From: Desulfuromonas sp. | Lineage (GTDB): Bacteria > Desulfobacterota > Desulfuromonadia > Desulfuromonadales > BM515 | Assembly: GCA_002869635.1 (NCBI GenBank) | Contig: PKUF01000113.1 | Span: forward strand, 14,773 to 54,236 | DNA length: 39,464 bases | Reading direction: 5' to 3' | Part shown: one piece after another, positions 1 to 9,165 of the stretch | How the letters are laid out: each line of letters opens with the position of its first letter | Position numbering within the stretch: the stretch's first letter is position 1 | Program-made: the position numbers and the translations under genes | The notes under the pieces: generated by a model | What the model saw: the letters and a program-made list of their open reading frames with translations, nothing else | Database searches by the model: none | Told to the model about the DNA's origin: nothing

Positions 1-788
1 AAGGTGTCGCGCACCGTAGCGATATCCCCGAGCCGCACCCGGGTCCCATCGGCGGCACTGACGATGGTGAGGTCAGCGTACTCCTCGCCCCAGTATCGCC
101 GTTCTTTGGTGCGCAGCAAGATCTGGCCGCCATCGGTCTTGATCGTCCCGCCGGGGAGATCGACAGAGGCCTGGCGCAGCTGCGCCGCCACCCGCTCCAT
201 AGTCAGACCGTAACGACGCAGATCGGTCTCGGCGATCTCCACCGCAATTTCAAAAGGGCGTACCCCACCGAGCTCGACCTGAGTGATCTGCGGCAAAGAA
301 AGGAGCTCGTCACGCAGCGCCTCGGCCCGCTCGCGCAGGGAACGCTCGGAGAGTTTGCCATAGACCACCAGCGAGATCACTTCGCGGCGGTTGACCAGCT
401 TACGGATCACCGCTTTCTCGGCGTCTTCGGGGAAGGTGGTGATGCGATCGACCTCCCCCTTGATATCCTGCAGGATAAGATCGACATCCTCGCCGCTGAG
501 GATCTCGGCGGTCACCGTCCCGACACCTTCGGCCGCAAGAGCGGTAATCTCCTTGATCCCGTCGACAGCGGTGAGGTTCTCCTCAATGAGCAGGAGGATC
601 CCCTCCTCCACCTCCTGCGGGCCGGCGCCGGGATAGGCGACGCTCACCTGCACCCGGTCAAGGGAGACCTCGGGGAAGACCTCTTGCTTGACCGTCGGCC
701 CCTTGATCAGCCCCCCGACCACTAAGACCAGCATCAGCAGGTTGGAGGCCACATGATTGTGAGCCATCCAGCGCAGGGCACTCTTCAT
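1..788 (-). CDS. RND efflux pump inner-membrane subunit (N-terminal part, cut by window edge)
   Basis: This is the start of an AcrB/AcrD/AcrF-family proton-driven export pump; about 262 codons are visible before the window ends. The translation begins MKSALRWMAHNHVASNLLML, giving the first transmembrane helix, then a periplasmic porter-like segment with FPEVSLDRVQVSVAYPGAG, typical of RND pumps. The ATG at 788 shares one base with the TGA of the adaptor gene (TGATG), so the two are translationally coupled. It is the last visible gene of tetR > outer-membrane factor > adaptor > pump. Subclass (drug or metal) cannot be fixed from this part; the short N-terminus and motif resemble the drug/hydrophobe type more than CusA. 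Confidence 0.9.
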   Translation of the reverse strand, partial: MKSALRWMAHNHVASNLLMLVLVVGGLIKGPTVKQEVFPEVSLDRVQVSVAYPGAGPQEVEEGILLLIEENLTAVDGIKEITALAAEGVGTVTAEILSGEDVDLILQDIKGEVDRITTFPEDAEKAVIRKLVNRREVISLVVYGKLSERSLRERAEALRDELLSLPQITQVELGGVRPFEIAVEIAETDLRRYGLTMERVAAQLRQASVDLPGGTIKTDGGQILLRTKERRYWGEEYADLTIVSAADGTRVRLGDIATVRDT

Positions 789-1951
789 CAGCGTGGCTCC
801 CAGGCAACAGTACGCAACTTCATCCCCGGTGCGGCGCCGGAGAGTGGCGAGACCACCACCTGATCCCCGGCGGCAAGTCCGGCGCTCACGAGAACTTCGC
901 CGCGCCCCTGCCGCAACACGCTAACCGGGTGGATTGCCAAACCCTCGTCCGTTGCCAGCCAGACCTGCTCGTCGTCGCGCAGCGCCTGCTGCGGCAACAC
1001 CATCAGTTCGGGATAGTGTGTCCCTTCCAGTTCGACCTCAACCAGCATTCCGGCCGTCAGGGGAATCGCCGGCGGATTTTGAGTTTTAAGACCGTAGGGA
1101 TCCTCCACTGTCACCACCACCCGCGCCATCCGCCCTTTGGCATCAACCTCCCCCAGCGAACGGGAGAGAACGCCAGACCAGACGCGGCTCTCGCCGGCGG
1201 CGAAGCGGATCGTTGCCAGCGCCCCGCGGGAACCGGGACGGGTCGGGATCGTGAGCCAGCGCAGTTCGGAGAGTGGAAGCGGCACAACGATCTCGGCCCG
1301 GGCGGTCCCGGCGTATTCACCAACGGTCGTCCCGGATCGCACATACTGCCCCAACGCCAGCTGCTCGGAGCGGATACGGCCATCAAAAGGAGCAAGCAGG
1401 CGGGTCCGCTCAAGATCGAGACCGGCCTGTTCCAGCGCGGCGGCAGCCGCAGCGCGGGCCGCGACCGCACTTTTAAGCTGCGGTTCGTAACGGGCCAACG
1501 GCGGCGCTTCTTCTCCGTCAGGGTGAAGCGCCTGCCATTCGTTGACGGCAATCTCGGCCTGAATTCGCACCGTCTCGAGATCAACGTCGGCTTTGGCCAG
1601 AGCGGCGCGCTTCTGCTCGAGGGTGAGACGATAATCGGCAGGATCAATGGCGAAGAGAAGCTCGCCTTGTTTAAAAAATCCCCCTGCCTGCAGCGCCGGT
1701 GCGATCTCGACCACCTTGCCGCTCACCTGCGGAATGATGGAGATCTCCTGCTGCGGCTGCACCGTCCCGGTCCCCATAACGGTCAGCGTTCGCGCTTCCG
1801 GAGCCACGCTCAAAACCTCAACCAGTGCTCCAGGGATGACCGGGACCTCCTTTTGAGGAGGTGTCTTAAGTTTCACCAGCAGGACCATGCCGACTCCACC
1901 CAAAAGGAGGATCAGAATCGGTAGGTAGAGACGGAGACGGGAACGGCTCAT
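788..1951 (-). CDS. RND efflux periplasmic adaptor (membrane fusion protein)
   Basis: A 387-residue HlyD/AcrA-type adaptor linking the inner-membrane pump to the outer-membrane channel. A single N-terminal hydrophobic anchor (about residues 8-27) is followed by a barrel-sandwich half (VQPQQEISIIPQVSGKVVEI), an Ala/Glu/Leu-rich alpha-hairpin (about 110-185), the second lipoyl half (LLAPFDGRIRSEQLALGQYV), and beta-barrel and membrane-proximal domains. There is no lipobox, so it is probably anchored by the uncleaved helix. The start overlaps the stop of the upstream TolC-family gene by four bases (ATGA). Family assignment is secure; substrate is unknown. Confidence 0.93.
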   Translation of the reverse strand: MSRSRLRLYLPILILLLGGVGMVLLVKLKTPPQKEVPVIPGALVEVLSVAPEARTLTVMGTGTVQPQQEISIIPQVSGKVVEIAPALQAGGFFKQGELLFAIDPADYRLTLEQKRAALAKADVDLETVRIQAEIAVNEWQALHPDGEEAPPLARYEPQLKSAVAARAAAAAALEQAGLDLERTRLLAPFDGRIRSEQLALGQYVRSGTTVGEYAGTARAEIVVPLPLSELRWLTIPTRPGSRGALATIRFAAGESRVWSGVLSRSLGEVDAKGRMARVVVTVEDPYGLKTQNPPAIPLTAGMLVEVELEGTHYPELMVLPQQALRDDEQVWLATDEGLAIHPVSVLRQGRGEVLVSAGLAAGDQVVVSPLSGAAPGMKLRTVAWEPR

Positions 1952-3387
1952 GATGAAGATCCTTCTTTTTTGACGTCGGCTCGCAGAAGGTCGAGTCGCG
2001 TCGTCATCCAGGTCCCGCCCAACACCCGGGCAAGACCGATACGGTTTGAGATCGCTTGACGCAGGGCCGTCAGAAGTGCACTCTGGGCCTCATTCTTCTG
2101 CAGACGGGCCTGCAGCAGGGCGGGGCTGTCGATCCCCCCTTGGGCATAGCGTGAGACTGCGAGACGCAAAGTCGCCTCTTGAGCGGTGGCTGCCGCCGCA
2201 AAAGCAGCAACACGCGTCTCGGCGCTGGCGTTGGCGTGGAGTGCCTCATCCACCTCGTTAAAAGCAGTCAAAAGACTCTGCTGGTAAAGAGCTAGCTTCT
2301 CTTTGACCACCGCCTTCTGGCGCTCGACCTCGGCACGCCGTTTTCCCCCATCGAAAAGGGGGACCGTCGCCTTGAGCAGGAGGCTCCAGAAGAGCTGTCC
2401 TGAATCGAGCAGGGTCGCCAGCTCACTGCTGGCACCGCCGCCAGCCGCCATCAGATTAAAGGAGGGGAAGCGATCTGCAATGGCCGCCGCCACGCGGGCA
2501 TCGGCGGCAAGGAGCCGCTCCCTTGCAGCGATAATGTCGGGACGATTTTGCACCAACTGAGATGGCAGCCCGGCGGGAAATTCCGCAACCAAAGGTGGTA
2601 GCGGCGTCAGCGTTTCGCTCTCGCCAGCGGGAGTACGCCCAAGCAGCAGCGCCATCCCCCGGGTCGCCGTCGCCACCCCCTGCTCCAACAGCGGAATCTG
2701 AGCCTCAACACCGGCAAGCGTCTGCTGCGCCTGATAGAGGAAGGAGCTGTCACTCAATCCTCGTTGGTACCGCCTCTCACGCTGTTGCAACAACTGCCTG
2801 AGCAACGCCTGATTCTCTCGCTGTAGTTGCAGCTGCTGGTACTGCTCACGGCGAAGAAAATAGAGATCGGCGAGTTGGGCCGAGAGGCTGAGGCAAAGGC
2901 TCTCGAGTTCGGCTCGGGCCGCCACCACATCACGATCAGCCGCCTTGGTTTTCTGCCGGTTCTTCCCCCAAAAATCGACCTCAAAGGAGGCTGCCGGCGA
3001 AAGCTGATAACTGTCGGCGGTCACGGAACGCCCCAAAACCTGCGATCTCGCCCGACCGACGCTCCCTTCAAGTGAAAGGTTTGGCAAAAGAGCGCTGCCG
3101 CTTTGCCGAGCCAGTGCTTCGAGCTGCTCGAGGCGGGCGATTCCAGCCACGAGATCGAGGTTTCCGGCAAAGAGCTCTTCCATCAAGGTGTCAAGTCGGG
3201 GATCAGCAAAACGCTGCCACCAGAGCTGCTCCGGCTGCAGTCCCCCCCCGACCGTCGGCTGCGAATAGCTTGCGGGGAGAGGCGAAGGCGGCCCCCCCCT
3301 GTCGCCAGCGACAAAACCGCTGCAGCCGCTCAAGACCAGAGTGAGCCACGAGGAGACGACAAGGAGAAGAAACGATCTGAGCATCAC
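1948..3387 (-). CDS. TolC/NodT-family outer-membrane efflux lipoprotein
   Basis: A 479-residue outer-membrane factor completing the tripartite pump. The N-terminus is a lipoprotein signal with lipobox LSGC (Cys about residue 22). Two repeats of the outer-membrane efflux domain follow; PAASFEVDFWGKNRQKTKAA is the typical NodT-like motif, and LVQNRPDIIAARERLLAADA opens the second repeat. It overlaps the tetR stop by four bases and the adaptor start by four, so the whole cassette is translationally coupled. Length matches the family (450-500). Confidence 0.93.
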   Translation of the reverse strand: MMLRSFLLLVVSSWLTLVLSGCSGFVAGDRGGPPSPLPASYSQPTVGGGLQPEQLWWQRFADPRLDTLMEELFAGNLDLVAGIARLEQLEALARQSGSALLPNLSLEGSVGRARSQVLGRSVTADSYQLSPAASFEVDFWGKNRQKTKAADRDVVAARAELESLCLSLSAQLADLYFLRREQYQQLQLQRENQALLRQLLQQRERRYQRGLSDSSFLYQAQQTLAGVEAQIPLLEQGVATATRGMALLLGRTPAGESETLTPLPPLVAEFPAGLPSQLVQNRPDIIAARERLLAADARVAAAIADRFPSFNLMAAGGGASSELATLLDSGQLFWSLLLKATVPLFDGGKRRAEVERQKAVVKEKLALYQQSLLTAFNEVDEALHANASAETRVAAFAAAATAQEATLRLAVSRYAQGGIDSPALLQARLQKNEAQSALLTALRQAISNRIGLARVLGGTWMTTRLDLLRADVKKEGSSS

Positions 3388-4013
3388 GCCTCCATGGCGG
3401 GAACGAGAAAGTCGAGGAGATGATCGGCAATGCGGGTCGGGTCATCACCGCAGTCAACCCCGGCCGGACACCAGAGAAGCCGACCGGCGCGACACATTAG
3501 ATGACCGAGAGAACCGAGGGCAAACTGTAGCCGCCAGAAGACCTGCTCTGAAGAGAGCTGGGGAAGAGCCACCTGCAGTGCAACATAAAACTCATCAAGA
3601 AGAGGTGTCATGTGGCGGAAGAAGATTTGCCGCATGGTCTCATCCGAATCGTTGAACATCCGTCCAAGGAGTAGAAGAAAGTCAGCATTCTCTTCTTTGC
3701 GCCAAAGAGAGATCGTCGGCTCAATGAACGCTTTGAGGACCACCCCGCTAGACGGCAGACGGTCTTCGCAACTCGCCGCCTCAAGTTCTTGTTGCAGCAA
3801 GCTCTTACGCTCTTCGTTCAGAGGCAGAATGCGACGACAGAAGACCGCCTCAATCAGTCCCTCTTTGCTGCCAAAATGGTAGTTCACCGCCGCCAGATTG
3901 ACATTCGCGTCGCGGGTGATAGCACGCAGCGACGCACCATGGTAGCCACTTAGGGCGAAACAACGCTCGGCGGCGTCGAGGATGCGAGTTTTAGTCTCAC
4001 TCGGTTGTATCAT
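3384..4013 (-). CDS. TetR-family transcriptional repressor of the efflux operon
   Basis: A 209-residue TetR-type regulator. The N-terminal helix-turn-helix is clear (TKTRILDAAERCFALSGYHG, then a recognition region with LAAVNYHFGSKEGLIEAVF). The C-terminal ligand domain resembles the CerR/DUF1956-type tail seen in regulators of RND pumps. It is the first gene of the efflux operon, so it is expected to repress itself and the pump until a ligand binds. A 13-bp palindrome sits inside the promoter just upstream. The ligand cannot be inferred. Confidence 0.9.
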   Translation of the reverse strand: MIQPSETKTRILDAAERCFALSGYHGASLRAITRDANVNLAAVNYHFGSKEGLIEAVFCRRILPLNEERKSLLQQELEAASCEDRLPSSGVVLKAFIEPTISLWRKEENADFLLLLGRMFNDSDETMRQIFFRHMTPLLDEFYVALQVALPQLSSEQVFWRLQFALGSLGHLMCRAGRLLWCPAGVDCGDDPTRIADHLLDFLVPAMEA

Positions 4014-4067
4014 TGACAGGGTCTCCTTGCTTCATCGTCCCCTCCGGGGGTTCGGATTGAATCGTCT

Positions 4068-4096
4068 GATCTAAACCAATGTTTAAAACATGTCAA
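4068..4096 (-). promoter_or_regulatory. Promoter of the tetR/efflux operon with operator palindrome in its spacer
   Basis: On the minus strand a perfect -35 TTGACA (4091-4096) is followed by a 17-nt spacer and a weak -10 TAGATC (4068-4073). The odd-centred palindrome ATGTTTAAAACAT (4079-4091) fills most of the spacer, where a TetR dimer would block RNA polymerase. The boxes and palindrome are read directly; TetR binding is inferred. Confidence 0.6.
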
Positions 4097-4145
4097 GCCA
4101 AAACCCCCTGTCAACCCTAGGGAGACAAAATGTGATCTTTTCGCC

Positions 4146-4151
4146 TATAAT
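4146..4151 (+). promoter_or_regulatory. -10 box of the MoxR operon promoter
   Basis: A perfect TATAAT lies 28 bases before the MoxR start codon. The -35 is poor (GAGACA at 4122-4127, 18-nt spacer), so expression may be modest or need an activator. An AAGAAAGGA ribosome-binding site (about 4164-4172) precedes the ATG. Confidence 0.5.
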
Positions 4152-4178
4152 GACCTCTGAATCAAGAAAGGATGGTTT

Positions 4179-5120
4179 ATGCCTCTACGTCAACGCGACG
4201 CCGTACTCACCCTGCTCGACACATTGAGTGAACGTTATCTGCAAGGGAAAGCCCGTTCATTGAAGCTGGCGGTCATCACCCTGCTCGCCCGCGGCCACTT
4301 GCTGCTTGAGGATATCCCCGGTCTTGGCAAAACGACACTGGCGTTGGCACTGGCGCGCAGCCTTGGGCTCTCCTTCGGTCGGGTTCAGTGCACCAGCGAC
4401 CTCCTCCCTTCGGATATTACCGGCCTTTCGATTTTCGACCGGGAGAAGGGGGAATTTCGCTTTGTCCCGGGGCCGATCTTCAACAACATCCTCCTCGTCG
4501 ATGAGATCAACCGCGCCACCCCTCGAACCCAAAGCGCCCTGCTCGAAGCGATGGAAGAGAAGCGGGTCACCGTTGAGGGAACGACCTACCCTTTGCCGGA
4601 GCCGTTTCTTGTCATCGCCACCCAGAACCCGGTGGAGCAGGTCGGGACCTTCCCCCTCCCTGAGTCACAGCTCGACCGTTTCATGGTCAGTACCGGCATC
4701 GGTTACCCTCCCGCCGAGGTGGAACAGGCGATCATTCGCGGCGGCAGCATTCGTGACGATATTCTCGCTATCAAACCTCAGCTCACCGTCGCGGCTCTGG
4801 CCGAGGCACAACAGTCTGTACTCAACGACATCTATCTCGGGGATAAGGTCGTCGGCTACATTCATGCCCTGATGGAGGCGAGTCGCGTCCACCCGATGGT
4901 CCTTTCAGGGATCTCAACCCGCGGCGGCATCACCCTCGCAGAGGCCGCCAAGGCACACGCCTATCTCGACAACCGCGACCATGTCATCCCCGAAGATCTG
5001 CAGGCGGTGGCGGTCGCCACCGGCGCCCATCGACTCGTTCTGCGCCCCGAACATGAAGGGGTTGCCAAGAAAGGGGTACTCACATCGCTGCTCGACGCCC
5101 TGCCGGTCCCCCAGGTCTGA
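4179..5120 (+). CDS. MoxR-family AAA+ ATPase
   Basis: A 313-residue MoxR ATPase, a chaperone-like AAA+ protein. Walker A is in EDIPGLGKTTLA (about residues 44-55), Walker B is LLVDEINR (about 105-112), and the conserved LLEAMEEKRVTVEG and VIATQNPVEQVGTFPLPESQLDRF stretches follow. It heads the classical MoxR > DUF58 > transglutaminase-like operon; in this arrangement MoxR proteins are thought to assist assembly or activation of partner complexes at the membrane. Start chosen at 4179 because of the upstream AAGAAAGGA. Confidence 0.95.
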   Translation: MPLRQRDAVLTLLDTLSERYLQGKARSLKLAVITLLARGHLLLEDIPGLGKTTLALALARSLGLSFGRVQCTSDLLPSDITGLSIFDREKGEFRFVPGPIFNNILLVDEINRATPRTQSALLEAMEEKRVTVEGTTYPLPEPFLVIATQNPVEQVGTFPLPESQLDRFMVSTGIGYPPAEVEQAIIRGGSIRDDILAIKPQLTVAALAEAQQSVLNDIYLGDKVVGYIHALMEASRVHPMVLSGISTRGGITLAEAAKAHAYLDNRDHVIPEDLQAVAVATGAHRLVLRPEHEGVAKKGVLTSLLDALPVPQV

Positions 5121-5980
5121 AACTGACCCGGGCCGGTATCCTCTATATCGGCATGACTCTTTTCCTCGGATTCTCGGCCGTCAACACCGGCAACAACCTC
5201 CTTTATTTGGTGGTCTCGGTCCTGCTCGGCTTTATGGCGATCTCGGGGTTGCTTGGTAAACGCAACCTTGACGATGTCTGGATCGCAATTGAGACGCCCG
5301 ATGAAATTTACGCCGGCCTTCCCACTCTGCTCACCGTTCAACTCGAAAATCGTCGCAAGGCAGGAGCCTTCCTCCTCGACATCGAGCTTGAAGGTAAGAG
5401 TGTTCTCTTCCCTGCCACCGCCGGGGGGAGCAGAGCGGCGCTGCCACTTTCCGCCCGTTTCGAGAACCGTGGGCGCCAACCGCTGCCAACACTGCGACTA
5501 CGCTCTATCTACCCGGTCAATTTTTTTATCCGTAGCCGCGCCATCCCTTTCGACGAAGAATTGATCGTCTTCCCCCGGCTACGCCAGCTGGTACCCGAGA
5601 TTGCGGGAGAAGGCGAGAAGGAGCCTGGCGAGCACCAAGAGAGAGGACGGGGCCACGAAGGCGAATTGAATCGTATCAGTGACTACAGCGGGCGCGAACC
5701 GTTGCGGCAGATCCACTGGAAACTCTCCGCACGGCAGGACCAGCTCAAAGTGAAGGAGTTTTCGCCGCCTCAGGGCGAACCTCTCATGATCGATCTGCAG
5801 CAGATTGCTGCCCGCAACCTCGAAGAGCGGTTGAGCATCGCGGCGACCCTGGTCGCCAGCGCCATTGCAGCAGGCCACCCCACCGGCCTCAACCTGCCCG
5901 AAAGGCAGGTTCCGCCGGCAAGCGGACGCACCCACAAACTGCACTTGCTACGGGAACTGGCTCTCTATGATCGCCCTTAG
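5117..5980 (+). CDS. DUF58 domain protein, membrane-anchored (possible CTG start)
   Basis: A DUF58 protein, the usual MoxR partner. Two hydrophobic segments lie at the N-terminus (around VNTGNNLLYLVVSVLLGFM), followed by the DUF58 core with the diagnostic ISDYSGREPLRQIHWKLSAR and LKVKEFSPP. The first in-frame ATG is at 5153, but homologous N-termini normally begin about 12 residues earlier with a (K/R)LTRAG-like stretch. That stretch is encoded here from a CTG at 5117, whose last bases overlap the MoxR TGA (CTGA), mimicking the ATGA coupling seen elsewhere. I annotate 5117 as the probable start; 5153 is the conservative alternative (275 aa). Confidence 0.85.
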   Translation: MKLTRAGILYIGMTLFLGFSAVNTGNNLLYLVVSVLLGFMAISGLLGKRNLDDVWIAIETPDEIYAGLPTLLTVQLENRRKAGAFLLDIELEGKSVLFPATAGGSRAALPLSARFENRGRQPLPTLRLRSIYPVNFFIRSRAIPFDEELIVFPRLRQLVPEIAGEGEKEPGEHQERGRGHEGELNRISDYSGREPLRQIHWKLSARQDQLKVKEFSPPQGEPLMIDLQQIAARNLEERLSIAATLVASAIAAGHPTGLNLPERQVPPASGRTHKLHLLRELALYDRP

Positions 5981-7886
5981 AACCCTTCTCAATATCTGTG
6001 TCTACAGCGTCTCTCTCCTCGGCGTTGCTCCGCTCTACCTCTACCTTGAACCGCTGGCCCAGATCGTCCTCCCGCTGGCCTGGGGCGCTGGACTGATTGC
6101 CGACATCCGCAAGCGCCCCCTTGTGCCGCCGCTGCCGGCGACCCTGATCTCGATTCTCGTCTTTTTCTACTACGCTTTCCAAATCAGCCGTACCACACTG
6201 GTCGAACCGGTGACCAACATCCTCGCCCTGTTGCTTGTGATACGTCTGATCACCGCCAAAAACAGCCGAAACTATCTGCAGATTTTCGTCCTTTCCCTTT
6301 TCGCTCTTGCAAGCTCGACCCTCTTGACCTTAAGTCTCGCTTTCTTCATCTTCCTGCTTCTGCAGGTTGGCGGCATCACCAGCGGCCTGCTCTTGCTCTC
6401 TTTTTTTCATCGCTCCCCCGAGCTGCAACTGCGCCCCCCGCAACTCAGAACACTGCTACGCCCCCTGCTCCTTCTGCCGCTCGGGTCGCTTCTTTTGATG
6501 TTCCTCTTTTTCGCCATCCTCCCCCGTACCCAGCGCCCTCTGTGGGATTTTCTCAATCCCGCCGGGAGTGCCAACACCGGTTTTTCGGAGCGCGTCGCAC
6601 CTGGGACGGTCTCCTCCATGTCCTCCACCCGACGGATGGTCCTGCGAGTCGAGGGGCCCCGGCAAGCGACAAACGATCTCTACTGGCGCGGCATCGTTTT
6701 GAACCGACCTGTCGGGGGCAGCTGGATTCGAGCCGAGGCCCCTGAGGAGTCGGTGGTTCGACTTCAAGGGGATGAGCATGTTGAGCTGACCTACTACCCG
6801 GAACCGGGAGCGAGTCGCTACCTGCCGACCCTCGATACCCCAGAGAGGGTGACCGGTTTTCGCACACGGGCTCAAGAAGACCTCATCTTTACCCAGCGCG
6901 GCCACAAAAACCAGAGGATCTCATACCGTGGCATCTCCCGTCCCGGAGCTATTATCATCACCAGCAAACAGCCTGAATCACCCTTCTGGCTCGCCACCGG
7001 TACGGTCTCCCCCCGCCTGCGACAAACCGCTGAGGAACTGAAAAATCGGGGCGACACACCCTCCGAGCGCCTCGCCGCCCTCGACCGCTTTTTCCTGGCC
7101 CAAGAACTCACCTTCTCCGTTGAGGAACTCAGTCTCAGCGACGACCCGGTCGACGATTTCCTCTTTGTCAGCAAGCGTGGCTACTGCGAATTTTTTGCCT
7201 CTGCCTACGCTACACTTCTGCGACTACTCGACATTCCGGCCCGCCTGGTCGGTGGCTACTACGGCGGAGAGTACAATGAGCTGGGAGGATACTACCGGAT
7301 CAACGAGTCGATGGCCCATGTTTGGGTTGAAGCCTATCTCCCCCATGGAGGGTGGCAACGCATCGATCCAAGCCTCTTTGCCGTCAATGCCGAAGAGAGT
7401 AGCCTGAATCTGCGTAATAACGCTCTGAGCTGGTCCCGACAGATGGCCGACAACATTGACTATCTCTGGAACAAAGCGGTCATTACCTATGACTTCGAGG
7501 GCCAGATCACCCTGGCGCGTCGCGCCGGAGAACAGCTTCAACGCTTTGAGGCAAAATCACTGTTGGAGGAGGGAGGAAAAGGGGGGGTGGTTCTTGCCCT
7601 CGTCGTCGGAGGAGCTATCTTCTGGTTTATCCTCTCCCGGCGGAGAGAAACACCGCGCCAGCGCCTACTTCATGCTTATTTGAAGCTGCTGCGGCGCCGC
7701 CACGGCATCACCATCCATGAAGGTGAAAAGGGGCTGCTGGCGTTGGCGAAAGAATTAAAGGACTCCGAGGCGATCCACTTTGCCCAGATCTACAGCGCCA
7801 ACCTCTATCGCGATCGACCACTCGATGCGGCAACGACGGCGGCTCTGCGCGACAGTTTGCGCCGGATGCGGCGTCACAAGGGCTGA
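5967..7886 (+). CDS. Transglutaminase-like membrane protein (DUF3488/TgpA type)
   Basis: A 639-residue membrane protein. An N-terminal block of several transmembrane helices (about residues 1-205, DUF3488-like) is followed by a soluble transglutaminase core. The putative Cys-His-Asp triad is visible in RGYCEFFASAYATLLR, MAHVWVEAYL and WQRIDPSLF. A further helix (GGVVLALVVGGAIFWFIL) precedes a C-terminal DUF4129-like tail. The start at 5967 overlaps the DUF58 stop by 14 bases; the open frame runs further upstream but that extension has no membrane-protein character. Third gene of the MoxR set; its biological substrate is not established. Confidence 0.92.
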   Translation: MIALRTLLNICVYSVSLLGVAPLYLYLEPLAQIVLPLAWGAGLIADIRKRPLVPPLPATLISILVFFYYAFQISRTTLVEPVTNILALLLVIRLITAKNSRNYLQIFVLSLFALASSTLLTLSLAFFIFLLLQVGGITSGLLLLSFFHRSPELQLRPPQLRTLLRPLLLLPLGSLLLMFLFFAILPRTQRPLWDFLNPAGSANTGFSERVAPGTVSSMSSTRRMVLRVEGPRQATNDLYWRGIVLNRPVGGSWIRAEAPEESVVRLQGDEHVELTYYPEPGASRYLPTLDTPERVTGFRTRAQEDLIFTQRGHKNQRISYRGISRPGAIIITSKQPESPFWLATGTVSPRLRQTAEELKNRGDTPSERLAALDRFFLAQELTFSVEELSLSDDPVDDFLFVSKRGYCEFFASAYATLLRLLDIPARLVGGYYGGEYNELGGYYRINESMAHVWVEAYLPHGGWQRIDPSLFAVNAEESSLNLRNNALSWSRQMADNIDYLWNKAVITYDFEGQITLARRAGEQLQRFEAKSLLEEGGKGGVVLALVVGGAIFWFILSRRRETPRQRLLHAYLKLLRRRHGITIHEGEKGLLALAKELKDSEAIHFAQIYSANLYRDRPLDAATTAALRDSLRRMRRHKG

Positions 7887-7893
7887 CTGATTC

Positions 7894-9165
7894 CTATGAC
7901 GACGACTCGGGAGAGGACCGACGCCGACCACGGCGTCGCCCGCCACGGCGTCGAGGGCGACGACCGGAAGAAGAGGGGGGAGGGTTATCAGCCGGCGCCG
8001 ACGACTGCTCCTGCTCACAGAGGATCTGCTGCCAGGTCTCTGCCGGCACCACCTCTTCGGCAACCCGGCACCAAAGATTGTAAAGTTCAAGACCACGCGG
8101 AGTCATGGGATGCCGGACAAAACGACGCTGCCCCCGCTGCCCCGGTCCCCGGCGGAAACGGAAACAAGCAATGAGCAGTTCGCGGGCAAGATGGCGAATG
8201 CCGTGGGCAATATGGAAATAGGCACAGTGAGGTGTAAGAAGCTCGTTGGCCAGATGGAGCGCCTCACCAATCGTCTTGATTTCACGACAACCGGTGAGAA
8301 ACGGGGCGAGAAACAGGCTCGCCAGACAAAAGGCCTCCTCCGGCACCACCCCTGAAGCGGTCCGTTGATCGACCTCGGAAAGCAGAGCGTAGGTCGCCTC
8401 CCCCCCCTCAAAACCGGCAAGTAGCGGCGCCAACATGCCGTATTCTGCGGCTGCCCGCAGAACCGGTGCCGCAACCTTATGCCGAAAAAGCTCCATCAAC
8501 TCCTCTCGAATCCGCGCCGGGGCGGCAGTAGCGATCTGTGGCGCGCAACCGAGAATCCCCTCTTGCGCCGCGGGGTCGAGAGTGAAGCCAAGCCGTGCGG
8601 AGAACTCAAGGGCCCTCAGCATCCGCACCGGGTCCTCGGCGAAGCGAACCTCCGGCTCTCCAATGGTCCGGATACGGCGTGCCTCAAGGTCTTTCAGACC
8701 ACCGACATAATCGATGATTGAGAAAGAGGCGATATCGTAGAACAGGGCGTTGATGGTAAAGTCGCGGCGGAAAGCGTCTTCCTGTGGCGTGCCGAAAACA
8801 TTCTCGGCAAAAAGAAAGTGATCGTTGGGATCTTCCGGAAGCTCTCCCTCTTCGGGCTGCCGCCGGAAAGTTGCAACCTCGACCACTTCGCCACCGAAGC
8901 GAACATGGGCAAGACGGAAGCGACGTCCGACGAGAAAGCAGTTGCGAAAGAGCTTCTTGACCTGATTTGGGGTAGCGTTGGTCCCGACGTCGAAATCTTT
9001 GGGGGTGCGATCAAGCAGCAGATCTCGAACCCCGCCACCCACGAGGAAGGCTTTGAACCCCTGCCGATGCAGGCGATACATCACCTTGAGGGTATTTTCG
9101 CCAATCTGACTGCGGGAGATCGGATGTTCGGAGCGCGAAAGGATGATTGGATCAGGTCCATGCAT
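7894..9165 (-). CDS. pcnB: Poly(A) polymerase I / tRNA nucleotidyltransferase family
   Basis: A 423-residue class II nucleotidyltransferase. The head domain has FLVGGGVRDLLLDRTPKDFD with the catalytic Gly-Gly and the metal-binding D-x-D pair in DFDVGTNA. The motif FLVGRRFRLAHVRFG is that of bacterial poly(A) polymerases rather than CCA-adding enzymes. Usual role: adding 3' poly(A) tails that promote RNA decay. The last 30 residues are a strongly basic Arg/Gly/Ser tail (RRPRRRGGRRRGRRR), probably an RNA-binding extension. It converges on the transglutaminase gene with a 7-base gap. Separating PcnB from a CCA transferase by motif is good but not absolute. Confidence 0.9.
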   Translation of the reverse strand: MHGPDPIILSRSEHPISRSQIGENTLKVMYRLHRQGFKAFLVGGGVRDLLLDRTPKDFDVGTNATPNQVKKLFRNCFLVGRRFRLAHVRFGGEVVEVATFRRQPEEGELPEDPNDHFLFAENVFGTPQEDAFRRDFTINALFYDIASFSIIDYVGGLKDLEARRIRTIGEPEVRFAEDPVRMLRALEFSARLGFTLDPAAQEGILGCAPQIATAAPARIREELMELFRHKVAAPVLRAAAEYGMLAPLLAGFEGGEATYALLSEVDQRTASGVVPEEAFCLASLFLAPFLTGCREIKTIGEALHLANELLTPHCAYFHIAHGIRHLARELLIACFRFRRGPGQRGQRRFVRHPMTPRGLELYNLWCRVAEEVVPAETWQQILCEQEQSSAPADNPPPSSSGRRPRRRGGRRRGRRRSSPESSS

